NCBI RefSeq assembly: GCF_025993685.1
Contig: NZ_DAJPEN010000001.1
Coordinates: forward strand, 2,790,001 to 2,854,000
DNA from: Bacteroides mediterraneensis
GTDB lineage: Bacteria > Bacteroidota > Bacteroidia > Bacteroidales > Bacteroidaceae
Direction of reading: 5' to 3'
Length of the DNA stretch: 64,000 nt
Of the stretch, positions 1-8,081 are shown in pieces. A model generated the notes under the pieces. The model had not been told where the DNA came from. It worked only from the letters and a program-made list of their open reading frames with translations, and did no database searches. Within the stretch, counting starts at the first letter, position 1; each line of letters opens with the position of its first letter. A program made the translations under genes and the position numbers.

Positions 1-568
1 TGATTTTCTTCATAATTCTGATATGTGGATAGGTGCATTGTGGAGTAATATCGTATGCAAAGTGGTTACTATTTGACCTCAGTTCCATGCAGCTGTGTTC
101 ATTCCACAAATCATAATACATGGAGGACATACACCGCAAACGTGCTATAATTTCACCTCTACCATTAGGAGCAATCCACCTCTGTACTATTTCATTGATT
201 TCATATTTAGCTGGATAGCCAACCTTTCTATTAGCTCTGACTATAAAGAAACGGATTACCTGATAACCTTTACAGGTTGTAATGATAGAGAAATATTCTG
301 TACCTTTAAACACTCTCTGACGGGTTTTCATTACCTCCAATTTGCTTCCACAATGAGGACAAGTACATTCCGCATGGTCTGAGGAAGGGATATTTTCACC
401 CATCCAAGAATGACCACAATCGGTACAAGTTACAATTCCCTTACTCGTCATACGAGCAATATGGCTGAAACAATGCTTGTATGCGTATGCCTTTTGTTTC
501 TCTGATATGCTTTTCAGTCTTTTTGATAATGTAACAATTTCAGACTGAATACGTGTTTTCGGCTTCAT
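1..568 (-). CDS. PcfJ-like protein, N-terminal part (runs off the left edge)
   Basis: The gene starts at 568 (MKPKTRIQ) and continues beyond base 1, so only about 189 N-terminal residues are visible. It carries two CxxC pairs (CTDCG and CPHCG, about residues 48-75), a probable zinc ribbon, followed by a conserved WIAPNG segment. The same order is seen in the complete copy at 62509-63789, and the two are clearly homologous but not identical. PcfJ-type proteins accompany conjugative elements; their biochemical role is not established. It follows a PcfK-like gene with a 2-nt gap. Because it lies left of a truncated integrase, I assign it to a neighbouring element, not to the main one. Confidence 0.8.
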   Translation of the reverse strand, partial: MKPKTRIQSEIVTLSKRLKSISEKQKAYAYKHCFSHIARMTSKGIVTCTDCGHSWMGENIPSSDHAECTCPHCGSKLEVMKTRQRVFKGTEYFSIITTCKGYQVIRFFIVRANRKVGYPAKYEINEIVQRWIAPNGRGEIIARLRCMSSMYYDLWNEHSCMELRSNSNHFAYDITPQCTYPHIRIMKKI

Positions 569-570
569 AA

Positions 571-987
571 TCAAAAATCAAATAATGAGGGTTGAACATT
601 GGTTGTCTGAGTTGCAGATGATTTCTGTTTTACTCTGCTCTGTAACTTGTTGAGTTCCATCTGCTGATATTGCTCAATAGCCTTTCTGCGTGCGTTCTGC
701 TTTTCCTCTTCAGTAAGTTCAACATGGTGGTTTACCATTACTTTACAACTGATAGGCTTTCCGATTTCAATATCATCTTCATCATAGTAGTGCATAGCCA
801 TAGAATAGATTTCATCATCATCAAATCCGTTCATTCCGCTTTTCTGAACTTCATTAAGTATATAGGTTATGCAATCGTCAATGTTCTTTGCCGGATTTGC
901 GTATCGTGGTGCAAACAAATCGTCCGTCATTGCTCTATACTCCAAGTAGTTTTGGATAGCAGCCTTGAATAATTCAGTACCTTTCAT
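571..987 (-). CDS. PcfK-like protein
   Basis: A 138-residue acidic protein with the features of PcfK-like ICE proteins: a conserved region centred on CKVMVNHHVELTEEEKQ, a basic helix, and a C-terminal QPSLFDF tail. The partial gene at 63791-64000 ends with the same QPSLFDF tail. It is translated just upstream of the PcfJ-like gene on the same strand. The function is unknown; the pair is typical of the accessory end of Bacteroidales conjugative elements. Confidence 0.8.
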   Translation of the reverse strand: MKGTELFKAAIQNYLEYRAMTDDLFAPRYANPAKNIDDCITYILNEVQKSGMNGFDDDEIYSMAMHYYDEDDIEIGKPISCKVMVNHHVELTEEEKQNARRKAIEQYQQMELNKLQSRVKQKSSATQTTNVQPSLFDF

Positions 988-1126
988 ATCTCACAAGTTT
1001 AATAGTTAAAAATTTTATGCGGATTCTAGAGCTGAGGGAGTTGAGTTTCAACCTTTGGTATCTGCCTCTCGTATATCCGACATTTTTTTTATGCGTCTTT
1101 CTTTCACTTCGGTCGTTTTCGTTTCA

Positions 1127-1258
1127 GGTGCTATGAAAGGTAGGTATTAGCAGATACAAGGTTTTTGTATAAAATACTACCCGAAGGGCTGGAGATTTTC
1201 TACAAAACCACCGGCTTGACCTTGTATCTGCGTAAAATACCGTAATTACCTTTGCACC
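1127..1258. other. Structured palindromic element, copy A
   Basis: Nested inverted repeats fill this gap between two minus-strand genes. The helices are AAAGGTA with TACCTTT near the ends, GGTATT with AATACC (1143-1148/1236-1241), GCAGATACAAGG with its complement (1150-1161/1220-1231), TTTTGTA with TACAAAA (1163-1169/1201-1207), and a CCC-GAA-GGG tip. The sequence between the inner helix and the tip (TAAAATAC ... GGAGATTTTC) recurs in copy B at 2310-2483, while the helix sequences differ. That pattern suggests a conserved folded RNA. The strand is unclear. The rest of the 988-1398 gap shows no gene. Confidence 0.55.
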
Positions 1259-1398
1259 GGAACGTAAATGGCCGTCAGAAGTGTGGAAAGCGAAATGAAT
1301 GGAGGTACTGCGATAAAAGAGGCAGACAAATTAAACTTGATAGATATTTATGATTTTGTCACAAAATCAAAGATGTGTGTTTTTCATATTCCAGATTA

Positions 1399-1971
1399 TT
1401 AAATCATAGAAGATTTTTCATTATTAGAAATATACTCTTTTTCATGCTCAGTCACATAATGCAGGAATTCAATCGTCTTCAGACGTTGTTCTACACTTGT
1501 TTTAGATACAAATAGAGGTTCTTCATCACTGGCACACCAATGGGCATACATATCAATAAGTGCCTGGATTTCTCTCCTTATATATTGTGGCACACGCATG
1601 GTTACAGAAGGAGAATTTCCGGCAAGCTTCTTTCTGCCAGTTCCTTTTCTTCTTCCGCCTTTCTTTTGTGCTATAATCTTCTCAATATCGACAGAAGTTA
1701 GAATTTGAGGTCTATAATATTCAGGTAAACCACCCTTGGCCTTGTAATAATAACTGCCATAAGGATTTCTCCATACCCGATCGAGTTTATTCAATAAGTA
1801 GAGTCGGACTACTTCCTTGCACAATTCATGGTCATAAATATTCCTGACTGATTTTGTCACATTTTCAGAGGTATAAAATGGTATAATAATATCGTATTTT
1901 GTAACGAGAGTATCTGTCGGATTCATAATACAAAATGAGTTATTTGATTTTGTTACTTTTTCAAAAGGCAT
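1399..1971 (-). CDS. Putative DNA-binding protein with internal repeat sites
   Basis: A 190-residue protein that I do not recognise. The middle is strongly basic (KKGGRRKGTGRKK, about residues 103-115) and is followed by VTMRVPQYIRREIQALID, which resembles a ribbon-helix-helix segment. The first 45 residues contain three VTKS/VTKY repeats, encoded by three copies of a GTnACAAAAT DNA motif; a fourth copy lies in a perfect palindrome at 1352-1370, past the stop codon. A DNA-binding protein regulating itself is possible but is inference. It belongs to the left flanking element. Confidence 0.55.
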   Translation of the reverse strand: MPFEKVTKSNNSFCIMNPTDTLVTKYDIIIPFYTSENVTKSVRNIYDHELCKEVVRLYLLNKLDRVWRNPYGSYYYKAKGGLPEYYRPQILTSVDIEKIIAQKKGGRRKGTGRKKLAGNSPSVTMRVPQYIRREIQALIDMYAHWCASDEEPLFVSKTSVEQRLKTIEFLHYVTEHEKEYISNNEKSSMI

Positions 1972-1980
1972 AATTAATGC

Positions 1981-2280
1981 TTATATAAAGCATAGCAACA
2001 ACAGAATGACTGCAGCAATCGCAATCCATTTGACGATAGTGAGTATTACAGAGAATGCAAACCTCATTATGCTTGAAATGAGAATAAAGCCAATAAGCAG
2101 CCCTATGGCTATAACCACTTCTTTGGTAATGATGCAGTTAAGCAGCCAGCAAAAGCCTATCAGAACGCCAATATAAAATATCAGCTTGATTAGAGATATA
2201 ACTCGATAATGTGAAGCAGGCTGATTTACAGGTTGCTTCTTCAATGGTTCATTTGATATAAAAGTAGGTTCTGTTTTCAT
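1981..2280 (-). CDS. Small membrane protein
   Basis: About 99 residues if translation starts at the ATG at 2280 (MKTEPTFISN). A longer frame upstream would need a TTG start inside the structured element, so I prefer the ATG. After a polar N-terminus there are three hydrophobic segments (about residues 29-50, 53-73 and 78-98), so it is probably an integral membrane protein. No family is recognised. It lies between DUF1896 and the putative DNA-binding gene of the left flanking element. Confidence 0.55.
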   Translation of the reverse strand: MKTEPTFISNEPLKKQPVNQPASHYRVISLIKLIFYIGVLIGFCWLLNCIITKEVVIAIGLLIGFILISSIMRFAFSVILTIVKWIAIAAVILLLLCFI

Positions 2281-2309
2281 AAGCATCCATTTTAGAGAGT
2301 TATTATTAG

Positions 2310-2483
2310 GTCGGGAAAGAACAACCTTTGTTTCAAGGGCTTTATAAAGGTCGGATTTCAGAAAAGGCAAGGACTATGGGATAAATACAACCTTCAGGTG
2401 GAGATTTCTCCCATAGCCTTTGGGAATCCTTGCCGATTGAAAGCCGGAAATTACCTTTGCACTTGAACAAAGGTTGTCCCGAC
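2310..2483. other. Structured palindromic element, copy B
   Basis: Second copy of the folded element. The outer arms are GTCGGGA...ACAACCTTTGTT (2310-2332) and AACAAAGGTTGTCCCGAC (2466-2483). The inner arms are GGCAAGGA/TCCTTGCC (2366-2373/2427-2434), CTATGGGA/TCCCATAG (2374-2381/2409-2416) and a small ACC-TTCA-GGT tip. The loop motif ATAAATAC ... GGAGATTT and the distal ATTACCTTTGCAC match copy A. On the minus strand it would form the 5' leader of the small membrane protein gene. Confidence 0.55.
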
Positions 2484-2502
2484 ATTAACTGGTAAAACTG
2501 AA

Positions 2503-2955
2503 TCAGAAAACAGGAAGCTCGTTTCTTTCAATAATAATCTGTATGCAACCTGTTAGTTCAGTGTAAAGTTCATCATACTCTGGTTTACCGTCAAAATCAT
2601 CATCAAGTTTATATTTGGCAAATGTTTTCTGAATAGCTGTATTGCCCAAAAGGATAGCTGCCAACCTCTCAGCAAGACTCTGAGGTATATTTTCTGCAAA
2701 CTCATTCCATAATACTTCTACAATTGTATCATACTTGGAAAAGTGAAGTCCATTGTACAGAACCTCATTTGCAGCTTCTTCAGCTTCAAGATCTGAAAGA
2801 CCAATGGTTATGGCATTGGCATATACATTCAATGCTTCATCTGCACGGCTACTTAGGAAAGCTTTGTCATTGGACAATTCCGGATGATGCTCACTGATAT
2901 ACTTCCCCAATAAAGACTGGAAGTAAGAAAGTTCTCTTTTTTCGTTTGTTTTCAT
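2503..2955 (-). CDS. DUF1896 family protein (left flanking element)
   Basis: A 150-residue acidic protein homologous to the one at 12280-12729. Both share the LSYFQ/LSYYG start, the block GLHFS near residue 83, and the ending YDELYTELTG / HDLLYTELTG. DUF1896 proteins are common in Bacteroidales mobile elements, usually beside the large methylase/helicase; their function is unknown. Here the gene lies just downstream (minus strand) of a broken integrase gene and has no helicase next to it. Confidence 0.75.
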   Translation of the reverse strand: MKTNEKRELSYFQSLLGKYISEHHPELSNDKAFLSSRADEALNVYANAITIGLSDLEAEEAANEVLYNGLHFSKYDTIVEVLWNEFAENIPQSLAERLAAILLGNTAIQKTFAKYKLDDDFDGKPEYDELYTELTGCIQIIIERNELPVF

Positions 2956-2960
2956 GTTAC

Positions 2961-3179
2961 CTACTTTTTTATTTGGTTAATGGAATCATTGAAATTATCT
3001 AATTTACCTGCAAGTGCCAGCATATCTTCTTCTATCTTTTTGTTTGTTATACGGGCATATACTTGTGTAGTCCTTATATTGGTGTGACCAAGCATTTTTG
3101 ACACAGATTCAATAGGAACACCTTTACTTAATATCATTGTAGCAAATGTATGTCTTGCCAGGTGGGAAATTATTAACAA
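2961..3179 (-). pseudogene. Tyrosine integrase, C-terminal fragment
   Basis: Only the catalytic end is left: HLARHTFAT (the HxxR box), then the MLGHTNIRTTQVYARI segment with the HTN histidine and the nucleophile tyrosine. There is no ATG; the open frame begins at a TTG, and integrase similarity stops at about 3170. The 300 or so upstream residues are missing. The simplest reading is that the main element (or a recombination event at its left end) interrupted the integrase of an older resident element. The missing 5' half would be expected beyond the right end of the main element. Confidence 0.8.
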
Positions 3180-3185
3180 AGCAAC
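3176..3185 (-). other. Candidate attL core of the main element
   Basis: The minus strand reads GTTGCTTTGT, which matches nine of ten positions of GTTnnTTTGC, the core-site pattern I recall for CTnDOT-type integration. It sits exactly where similarity to the flanking integrase ends and about 220 bp before the first integrase gene. Without the other end the core cannot be confirmed. The rest of 3186-3403 shows only a short hairpin, AGACT/AGTCT, near 3343-3359. Confidence 0.25.
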
Positions 3186-3403
3186 GCTGAATAAAATGGG
3201 ATATTAAGAACGCAATTTGTTAGTAATGAGCGGATTTTCAATATTTGGAACAATTCTCAAAAACGGATTTTGGAAGAATATTGAGTTAGTTCCGTTACTA
3301 AACCGTTAACAAGTTGTTACCGAAACAGACGGTGTTAATGAGAAGACTAAAAAAAGTCTGCTGACGGTTTCTTTTTCAATGAAAATCAGTATTTTGCGTA
3401 GCG

Positions 3404-4681
3404 ATGAACGCTTACATCAACAGTAAATTTGCAAACAAAAAATGTAGGCGTATGAAGATTGAAAAATTCAAGGTCTTGCTTTATTTGAAGAAGACCGAAC
3501 CCGACAAGTCGGGAAAAGCTCCCATCATGGGACGAATCACACTGAACCGGACAATGACACAGTTCAGCACGAAATTATCCTGCACCCCGAAACTGTGGAA
3601 TGCGAGAGAAAGCCGTCTGGACGGAAAAAGCCGGGAAGCGGTGGAAACAAATGCGAAAATAGAAAAACTGCTGCTTGCCATCAATGAGGCGTTTGAGGAA
3701 TTACAAAGTCGGAAACGTGATTTTGATGCCAAGGCTGTAAAAGAACTGCTGCAAGGCAGCATGGAAACACAAATGACACTACTCCGCCTGTTTGACAGGC
3801 TCATTGAAGAACAGAAAAGCCGTATCGGTATCGACGTTTCCGCATCCTCAATGAGTACCTATCATTATGCACGGCTGACACTGGGCGATTTCATCAATAA
3901 GAAGTATAAAATGAACGACATTGCCTTCGGTGCACTGAACGAACAGTTCATTCGGGAATATCAGGCTTATACGGAAGAAGAACGTGGCTATTCCAACCAG
4001 ACCACACGTCATTACCTTGCCCTGTTGAAGAAAGTCTGCCGGATAGCCTATAAGGAGGGACTTTCCGAGAAATGGCATTTCGTACATTTCAAACTGCCCA
4101 AACAGAAAGAAAGTACTCCAAAGGCATTGAGCCGTGAAGACTTTGAGAAGTTGCGTGACGTGGTGATACCTGAAAAACGGATTTCCGTGATTATCACAAG
4201 GGACCTGTTCCTGTTTGCCTGCTATACGGGAACCGCCTATGCGGACACCGTATCGGTAACGCACGAAAACCTGTTCACGGATGATGACGGCAGACTGTGG
4301 CTGAAATACCGACGTAAGAAAAACGAACTGAAAGCACGTGTGAAACTGCTTCCCGAAGCCATTGCTCTTATAGATAAGTATAAGGATGACACAAGGGAAA
4401 CACTGCTGCCTCCACAACATTACCGTACACTCCGTGCGAACATGAAAATCCTGCGTGTCCTTGCCGGGCTGGAAACCGACCTTTGGTATCACATGGGACG
4501 GCACTCGTTCGCCTCGCTGGTCACGCTCGAAGAGGGAGTACCTATTGAAACTATCAGTAAGATGCTCGGGCACAGCAATATACAGACAACACAAATTTAC
4601 GCCCGTGTCACCCCGAAGAAGCTATTTGAGGATATGGACAAATTCATTGAAGCGACAGCCGATTTGGAACTGGTACTGTAA
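3404..4681 (+). CDS. IntDOT-like tyrosine recombinase (first integrase)
   Basis: A 425-residue site-specific recombinase expected to integrate and excise the element. The N-terminal arm/core-binding part is followed by the catalytic domain with HMGRHSFAS (HxxR, about residue 366), MLGHSNIQTTQIYARV (His and the nucleophile Tyr). In the Arg-I region it reads TGTAYADTV where typical recombinases have TGLR; IntDOT itself is known to lack this arginine, so the absence fits the family. An alternative start is the ATG at 3452 (MKIEKFKV), which resembles the usual N-terminus better. It is the first gene at the left end and is followed closely by a second integrase. Confidence 0.9.
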   Translation: MNAYINSKFANKKCRRMKIEKFKVLLYLKKTEPDKSGKAPIMGRITLNRTMTQFSTKLSCTPKLWNARESRLDGKSREAVETNAKIEKLLLAINEAFEELQSRKRDFDAKAVKELLQGSMETQMTLLRLFDRLIEEQKSRIGIDVSASSMSTYHYARLTLGDFINKKYKMNDIAFGALNEQFIREYQAYTEEERGYSNQTTRHYLALLKKVCRIAYKEGLSEKWHFVHFKLPKQKESTPKALSREDFEKLRDVVIPEKRISVIITRDLFLFACYTGTAYADTVSVTHENLFTDDDGRLWLKYRRKKNELKARVKLLPEAIALIDKYKDDTRETLLPPQHYRTLRANMKILRVLAGLETDLWYHMGRHSFASLVTLEEGVPIETISKMLGHSNIQTTQIYARVTPKKLFEDMDKFIEATADLELVL

Positions 4682-4720
4682 ACAGACATATTATATTTGC
4701 CATCATAAAAATACAGAGAT

Positions 4721-5929
4721 ATGCGCAGCACATTCAAGATATTGCCTTATATAAACAAAAAAAGAATCAAGCCGGACGGTACATGTGCCATCCTCTGCCG
4801 AGTTTCCATTGACGGAAAAAGCATCCTTATCACTACGGGACTTACCTGCCGCCCTGAGGATTGGGACAGTAGGAAAGGAACTATCCGCACGGCACGCGAG
4901 AACAACCGCCTGATAGAGTTCCGCACGAATCTGGAAGAAACCTATAACCGTCTGATTAAAGAACAGGGTGCGGTCAGTGCAGAGCTGTTGAAAAACACCG
5001 TCATGGGAGTGGCGAGAATCCCACAGACCCTGCTTCAAGGCGGAGAGGCTGAACGTGAGCGGCTAAAGATACGCTCGGAAAAGATTAATTCAACTTCCTC
5101 CTACCGCCAATCGAAGACCACGCAGTTGAACCTTCAACAATTTCTCCGCTCCAAAGGCATGGAGGACATCGCTTTTACCGACATCACGGAGGAGTTCGGG
5201 CACTCGTTCAAACTTTTCCTGAAAAAAGAAATGGGTTATGCGACGACCCATGTAAACCATTGCCTGTGCTGGCTGAACCGCCTTATTTACATAGCCGTGG
5301 ACGAAGGAGTACTGAGGTGTAACCCATTGGAGGACGTACCTTATGAAAAAAAGAATCCACCCAAAATGCGGCACATCAGCCGCAGTGAGCTGAAGCGTAT
5401 CATGGCTACACCGATGGAAGATGAAAAAGTCGAACTTGCCCGGCGCATGTTTATCTTCTCTTCACTGACGGGGCTCGCCTATGCAGACTTGCGCAACCTT
5501 TATCCGTGTCACCTCGGAAAAACGGCAGAAGGCAGATTCTATATCCGTAAACAGCGGGAAAAAACAAATGTCGAGGCGTTTATTCCTCTACACCCGGTGG
5601 CACAAAAGATATTGTCACTATATAATACAGATGACCATTCACGTCCCGTATTTCAATTACCTATCCGTGACATACTCTGGTTTGAGGTTCACTCATTGGG
5701 TATTATGATGGGCATCGAACAGAACCTTTCCCATCATTGTGCACGTCATACCTTCGGAACGCTGTTGCTCTCGGAGGGCATATCAATAGAAAGCGCAGCA
5801 AAAATGATGGGACATGCCAACATCAATAGTACCCAAGTTTACGCACAAGTGACGGACGGAAAAATATCCAAGGACATGGACAGGCTGATGGAACGGCGGA
5901 ACAGTAGAAAAGGAACAGAAATAAATTGA
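4721..5929 (+). CDS. Second tyrosine recombinase
   Basis: A 402-residue recombinase starting MRSTFKILPYINKK, 39 nt after the first integrase and on the same strand. It shows the N-terminal arm domain, a SAM-like core-binding region (about residues 120-210) and a catalytic domain with HCARHTFGT, MMGHANINSTQVYAQV and its tyrosine. The Arg-I position is again replaced (TGLAYADL). Tandem integrases are seen in some Bacteroidales elements. Whether both act on this element, or one is an accessory or a remnant of a composite, cannot be told from sequence. Confidence 0.9.
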   Translation: MRSTFKILPYINKKRIKPDGTCAILCRVSIDGKSILITTGLTCRPEDWDSRKGTIRTARENNRLIEFRTNLEETYNRLIKEQGAVSAELLKNTVMGVARIPQTLLQGGEAERERLKIRSEKINSTSSYRQSKTTQLNLQQFLRSKGMEDIAFTDITEEFGHSFKLFLKKEMGYATTHVNHCLCWLNRLIYIAVDEGVLRCNPLEDVPYEKKNPPKMRHISRSELKRIMATPMEDEKVELARRMFIFSSLTGLAYADLRNLYPCHLGKTAEGRFYIRKQREKTNVEAFIPLHPVAQKILSLYNTDDHSRPVFQLPIRDILWFEVHSLGIMMGIEQNLSHHCARHTFGTLLLSEGISIESAAKMMGHANINSTQVYAQVTDGKISKDMDRLMERRNSRKGTEIN

Positions 5930-5949
5930 AAAGGAATAAAAACAACAGT

Positions 5950-6330
5950 ATGGAAAGATTCATCATTACATTGGACGAATCCGGCACGCTTCATGTGCCG
6001 GACGTTTCCAGCACATTTATCTGGATGGATGAGCCGGAACTGGTAAAACTGTTTGGAGTAATCGCCCCCACGCTCCGTGCGGCGGTAAGGGCGGTATATA
6101 AAAGCGGAATTGTAACCCCCAACGAGACAGAACGATACATCAACCTGCCCGATGGGAACAGGCAGAAAGTATATGGCATCACCTTGATTATTGCCATTGC
6201 TTTCCGGCTCAATACTCATGGGGCATGGCGTTTACGGGAACACGTGACCGGCAGGATTGGCAAACATGGCTGTAAAAGAAGAACACAAATAATCATTGTG
6301 CAGAACGGACGGAACACAGGTTTTGCATGA
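5950..6330 (+). CDS. Conserved hypothetical ICE protein
   Basis: About 126 residues from the ATG at 5950 (MERFIITLDESGTLHVP); a longer frame would need a TTG overlapping the integrase stop. The protein has a stretch resembling a small DNA- or protein-binding domain (DEPELVKLFGVIAPTLRAAVRAVYKSG) but no motif that assigns a function. It follows the integrases directly and ends at a strong palindromic terminator, so it is probably the last gene of the integrase operon. Confidence 0.6.
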   Translation: MERFIITLDESGTLHVPDVSSTFIWMDEPELVKLFGVIAPTLRAAVRAVYKSGIVTPNETERYINLPDGNRQKVYGITLIIAIAFRLNTHGAWRLREHVTGRIGKHGCKRRTQIIIVQNGRNTGFA

Positions 6331-6348
6331 AATGATTTGCAGGATATA

Positions 6349-6396
6349 CAGATACGGCGCACGGTGAAAAAATTCCTGACCTGTGCGCCGTATCTG
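6349..6396. terminator. Bidirectional terminator
   Basis: A perfect 14-bp inverted repeat, CAGATACGGCGCAC (6349-6362) and GTGCGCCGTATCTG (6383-6396), with a 20-nt loop. It lies between convergent genes, so it can end the integrase operon from the left and the HTH operon from the right. Confidence 0.8.
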
Positions 6397-6422
6397 TTCT
6401 GCCTCTTTCTGTATTGAAATTA

Positions 6423-6728
6423 TCAGTCCTTATGGAGAAACGCTTCACGGTAATTTCCACGTAGCATTCGCTCGATGTCCGATTCCCTGTATAGTATTTT
6501 ACCTCCCAACTGTATGTATGCCATACGTCCGGCATCCCTGTGCTCCTGTAACGTGCGACGGCTGGTTTTCAACAGTTGAGCCACCTCTCGGTCGGTCAGG
6601 TAGCGTTCACCGTCCAATATGGGACGGTAGTTTTCAGTGAGCTGTTCGACATTAGCCAGTGTCCGCTCCAGCTTTCCAAGCAACCGAACTATCTGCTCGT
6701 TTTCCTGTGTTATCAGTTCATTCATCAT
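6423..6728 (-). CDS. HTH_17-type excisionase-like protein
   Basis: A 101-residue protein. The N-terminal helix is followed by a winged HTH of the MerR/excisionase type: RYLTDREVAQLLKTSRRTLQEHRDAGRMAYIQLGGKILYRESDIERML in order, about residues 43-90. Small proteins of this class act as recombination directionality factors and transcription regulators (Xis2c and Xis2d in CTnDOT). Its start is preceded, 7 nt away, by the CCACTAAATCCA motif, so the candidate small RNA at 12147-12235 could block its translation. It is downstream of a similar gene (6766-7080). Confidence 0.75.
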   Translation of the reverse strand: MMNELITQENEQIVRLLGKLERTLANVEQLTENYRPILDGERYLTDREVAQLLKTSRRTLQEHRDAGRMAYIQLGGKILYRESDIERMLRGNYREAFLHKD

Positions 6729-6735
6729 TCTACAA

Positions 6736-6747
6736 TGGATTTAGTGG
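6736..6747 (-). promoter_or_regulatory. Candidate sRNA target site (HTH gene leader)
   Basis: CCACTAAATCCA on the minus strand, ending 7 nt before the ATG at 6728. It is complementary to the seed of the candidate small RNA at 12147-12235. Confidence 0.6.
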
Positions 6748-6765
6748 TTGTGTAAATAAAATAAA

Positions 6766-7080
6766 TCAGATGTCTTTTCCATTTAACGCTGCCAGTCTGC
6801 GGCGTTCCTCAACGATGGGAATAATACGCTGCACATCTTCTGCGCGATAATACACTTTGCGTACAATCTGTGAATAAGCCAGCGTACCATTGCTGCGCAG
6901 GGTCTGTAAGGTACGGGGACTTACCTGAAGGATACAGCATACTTCCGCACTGTCCAGCCATTCACCCAAATGCTTTGCTTCCGATTTGTGACAAATTTCC
7001 TCCACCCGGCTTGCGAGACGGTTGAAGTGTACCATGATTTCCTCGAAGGTCTTTCTTTCAATAACTACTACTGTTTCCAT
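6766..7080 (-). CDS. HTH_17-type excisionase-like protein
   Basis: About 104 residues from the ATG at 7080 (METVVVIERKTFEEI); an upstream frame to 7167 has no supporting similarity. The C-terminal half is a winged HTH (WLDSAEVCCILQVSPRTLQ then LRSNGTLAYSQIVRKVYY), typical of the small DNA-binding proteins near integrases. The N-terminal METVVxIE(R/K)KTFE block is a hallmark of this ICE family. It is a candidate excisionase and regulator, and is divergent from the operon that leads to topB. Confidence 0.75.
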   Translation of the reverse strand: METVVVIERKTFEEIMVHFNRLASRVEEICHKSEAKHLGEWLDSAEVCCILQVSPRTLQTLRSNGTLAYSQIVRKVYYRAEDVQRIIPIVEERRRLAALNGKDI

Positions 7081-7156
7081 AAATTGCTTGTTTTTGATTG
7101 TGAATACAGCCGCAAAATAAACGGATTCTACGTGAAGCGGTATCATTCGGGCTATG

Positions 7157-7172
7157 CGTGGCAGCATTTGGC
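7157..7172 (-). repeat. 16-mer shared with the tra leader and traD
   Basis: GCCAAATGCTGCCACG on the minus strand, in the 375-nt divergent gap 7081-7455. The same 16-mer is at 45152-45167 before traA and at 47242-47257 inside traD. It may be a binding site for an element regulator. The rest of this gap holds no gene; it must contain the divergent promoters for the two HTH operons. Confidence 0.6.
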
Positions 7173-7455
7173 ACCGATGTGGAAGCCAGTGGCACTGATT
7201 GGCGATGTAGAGTTGAGATTTTTAGAGAAACGGTCGATTTAATTATGTTCCATATTTGGCAGCCCCGACTTGATTCAATGCGACAGTTTCACCTGTGTTT
7301 TATCGCCGGGTAAGGCTGTCTTTTTTGTGTCCGTGCATGGGAAAAAGGACATATATGGAAGATATTACGGAAAAATCATTCCCTACTATGGAAATACTAT
7401 GGATTTCACCTTCTGAGAGTTACGCACCTTTGCAACGTAACCAATACGGGATGAT

Positions 7456-7608
7456 ATGGAAATAGTAACAATGGACAACAAAATCGTGAAAACAATGATG
7501 ATGAAGTCAGACTGGACAGCAGGCTTCTTCAAGAAAGAAAATGTACCGAAGGAAGAAGTGAAAATCTTACAGACAAGAAAGGAGGCGGATGATGGAAGGG
7601 ATTGGTAA
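7456..7608 (+). CDS. Small ICE protein, 50 residues
   Basis: ATG at 7456 gives MEIVTMDNKIVKTMM and ends in DDGRDW at a TAA. Its first residues resemble the METVV start of the divergent HTH protein. It overlaps the start of the HTH gene at 7589 by 20 nt, which suggests translational coupling. A leader peptide role is possible; no function is known. An ACCTTTGCA sequence about 25 nt upstream is a plausible promoter remnant. Confidence 0.5.
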   Translation: MEIVTMDNKIVKTMMMKSDWTAGFFKKENVPKEEVKILQTRKEADDGRDW

Positions 7609-7996
7609 GGATTTGTTCGAGGAATGGATGAAGCGCCTCATGGAACGGATTGACCGGCTGGACAGCATCATATCGGTACTGATAAACAAGGATGCCTCCG
7701 GGGTGAAATACTTGGACGGGGAACGGATGTATGACAATCAGGACCTGTGCGAGATGTTGAGAACGAGCAAACGGTCGCTACAACGCTTCCGCAGCGAATA
7801 CGGACTCAAAAGCCGGCGTATCAGCCGTAAGAGCTACTACAAGGAATCGGATGTGCTGGAGTTTATCAGCCGGAACATGGAAGAGGTGGTACTGGGCGGT
7901 GAGAAAATGCTGAAGATAAAGGAAGGCACAGGGAAGAAATCACCGGGCAAGACCAAAGAGAAGAAAGGAGGCAGGCGCACGGCAAGCCACCGATGA
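7589..7996 (+). CDS. HTH_17-type DNA-binding protein, possible Xis2-like factor
   Basis: A 135-residue protein with an N-terminal helix, then GERMYDNQDLCEMLRTSKRS and SRRISRKSYYKESDVLEF, a winged HTH at about residues 48-93, and a basic Lys-rich tail. An AGGAGG precedes the tandem ATG codons at 7589/7592. It is followed by the DUF4099/DUF3945 gene and topB, an order like xis2d-orf3-exc of CTnDOT. A role as a directionality factor and activator of transfer genes is therefore likely, by analogy. Confidence 0.75.
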   Translation: MMEGIGKDLFEEWMKRLMERIDRLDSIISVLINKDASGVKYLDGERMYDNQDLCEMLRTSKRSLQRFRSEYGLKSRRISRKSYYKESDVLEFISRNMEEVVLGGEKMLKIKEGTGKKSPGKTKEKKGGRRTASHR

Positions 7997-8081
7997 AAGG
8001 GAATTTTCAAGACGAAAAGAAAAAATGCCTGTATGGGTAGTTGCCGACAGGTTTGTTCAATAACCAATAAAAAATCAATCA

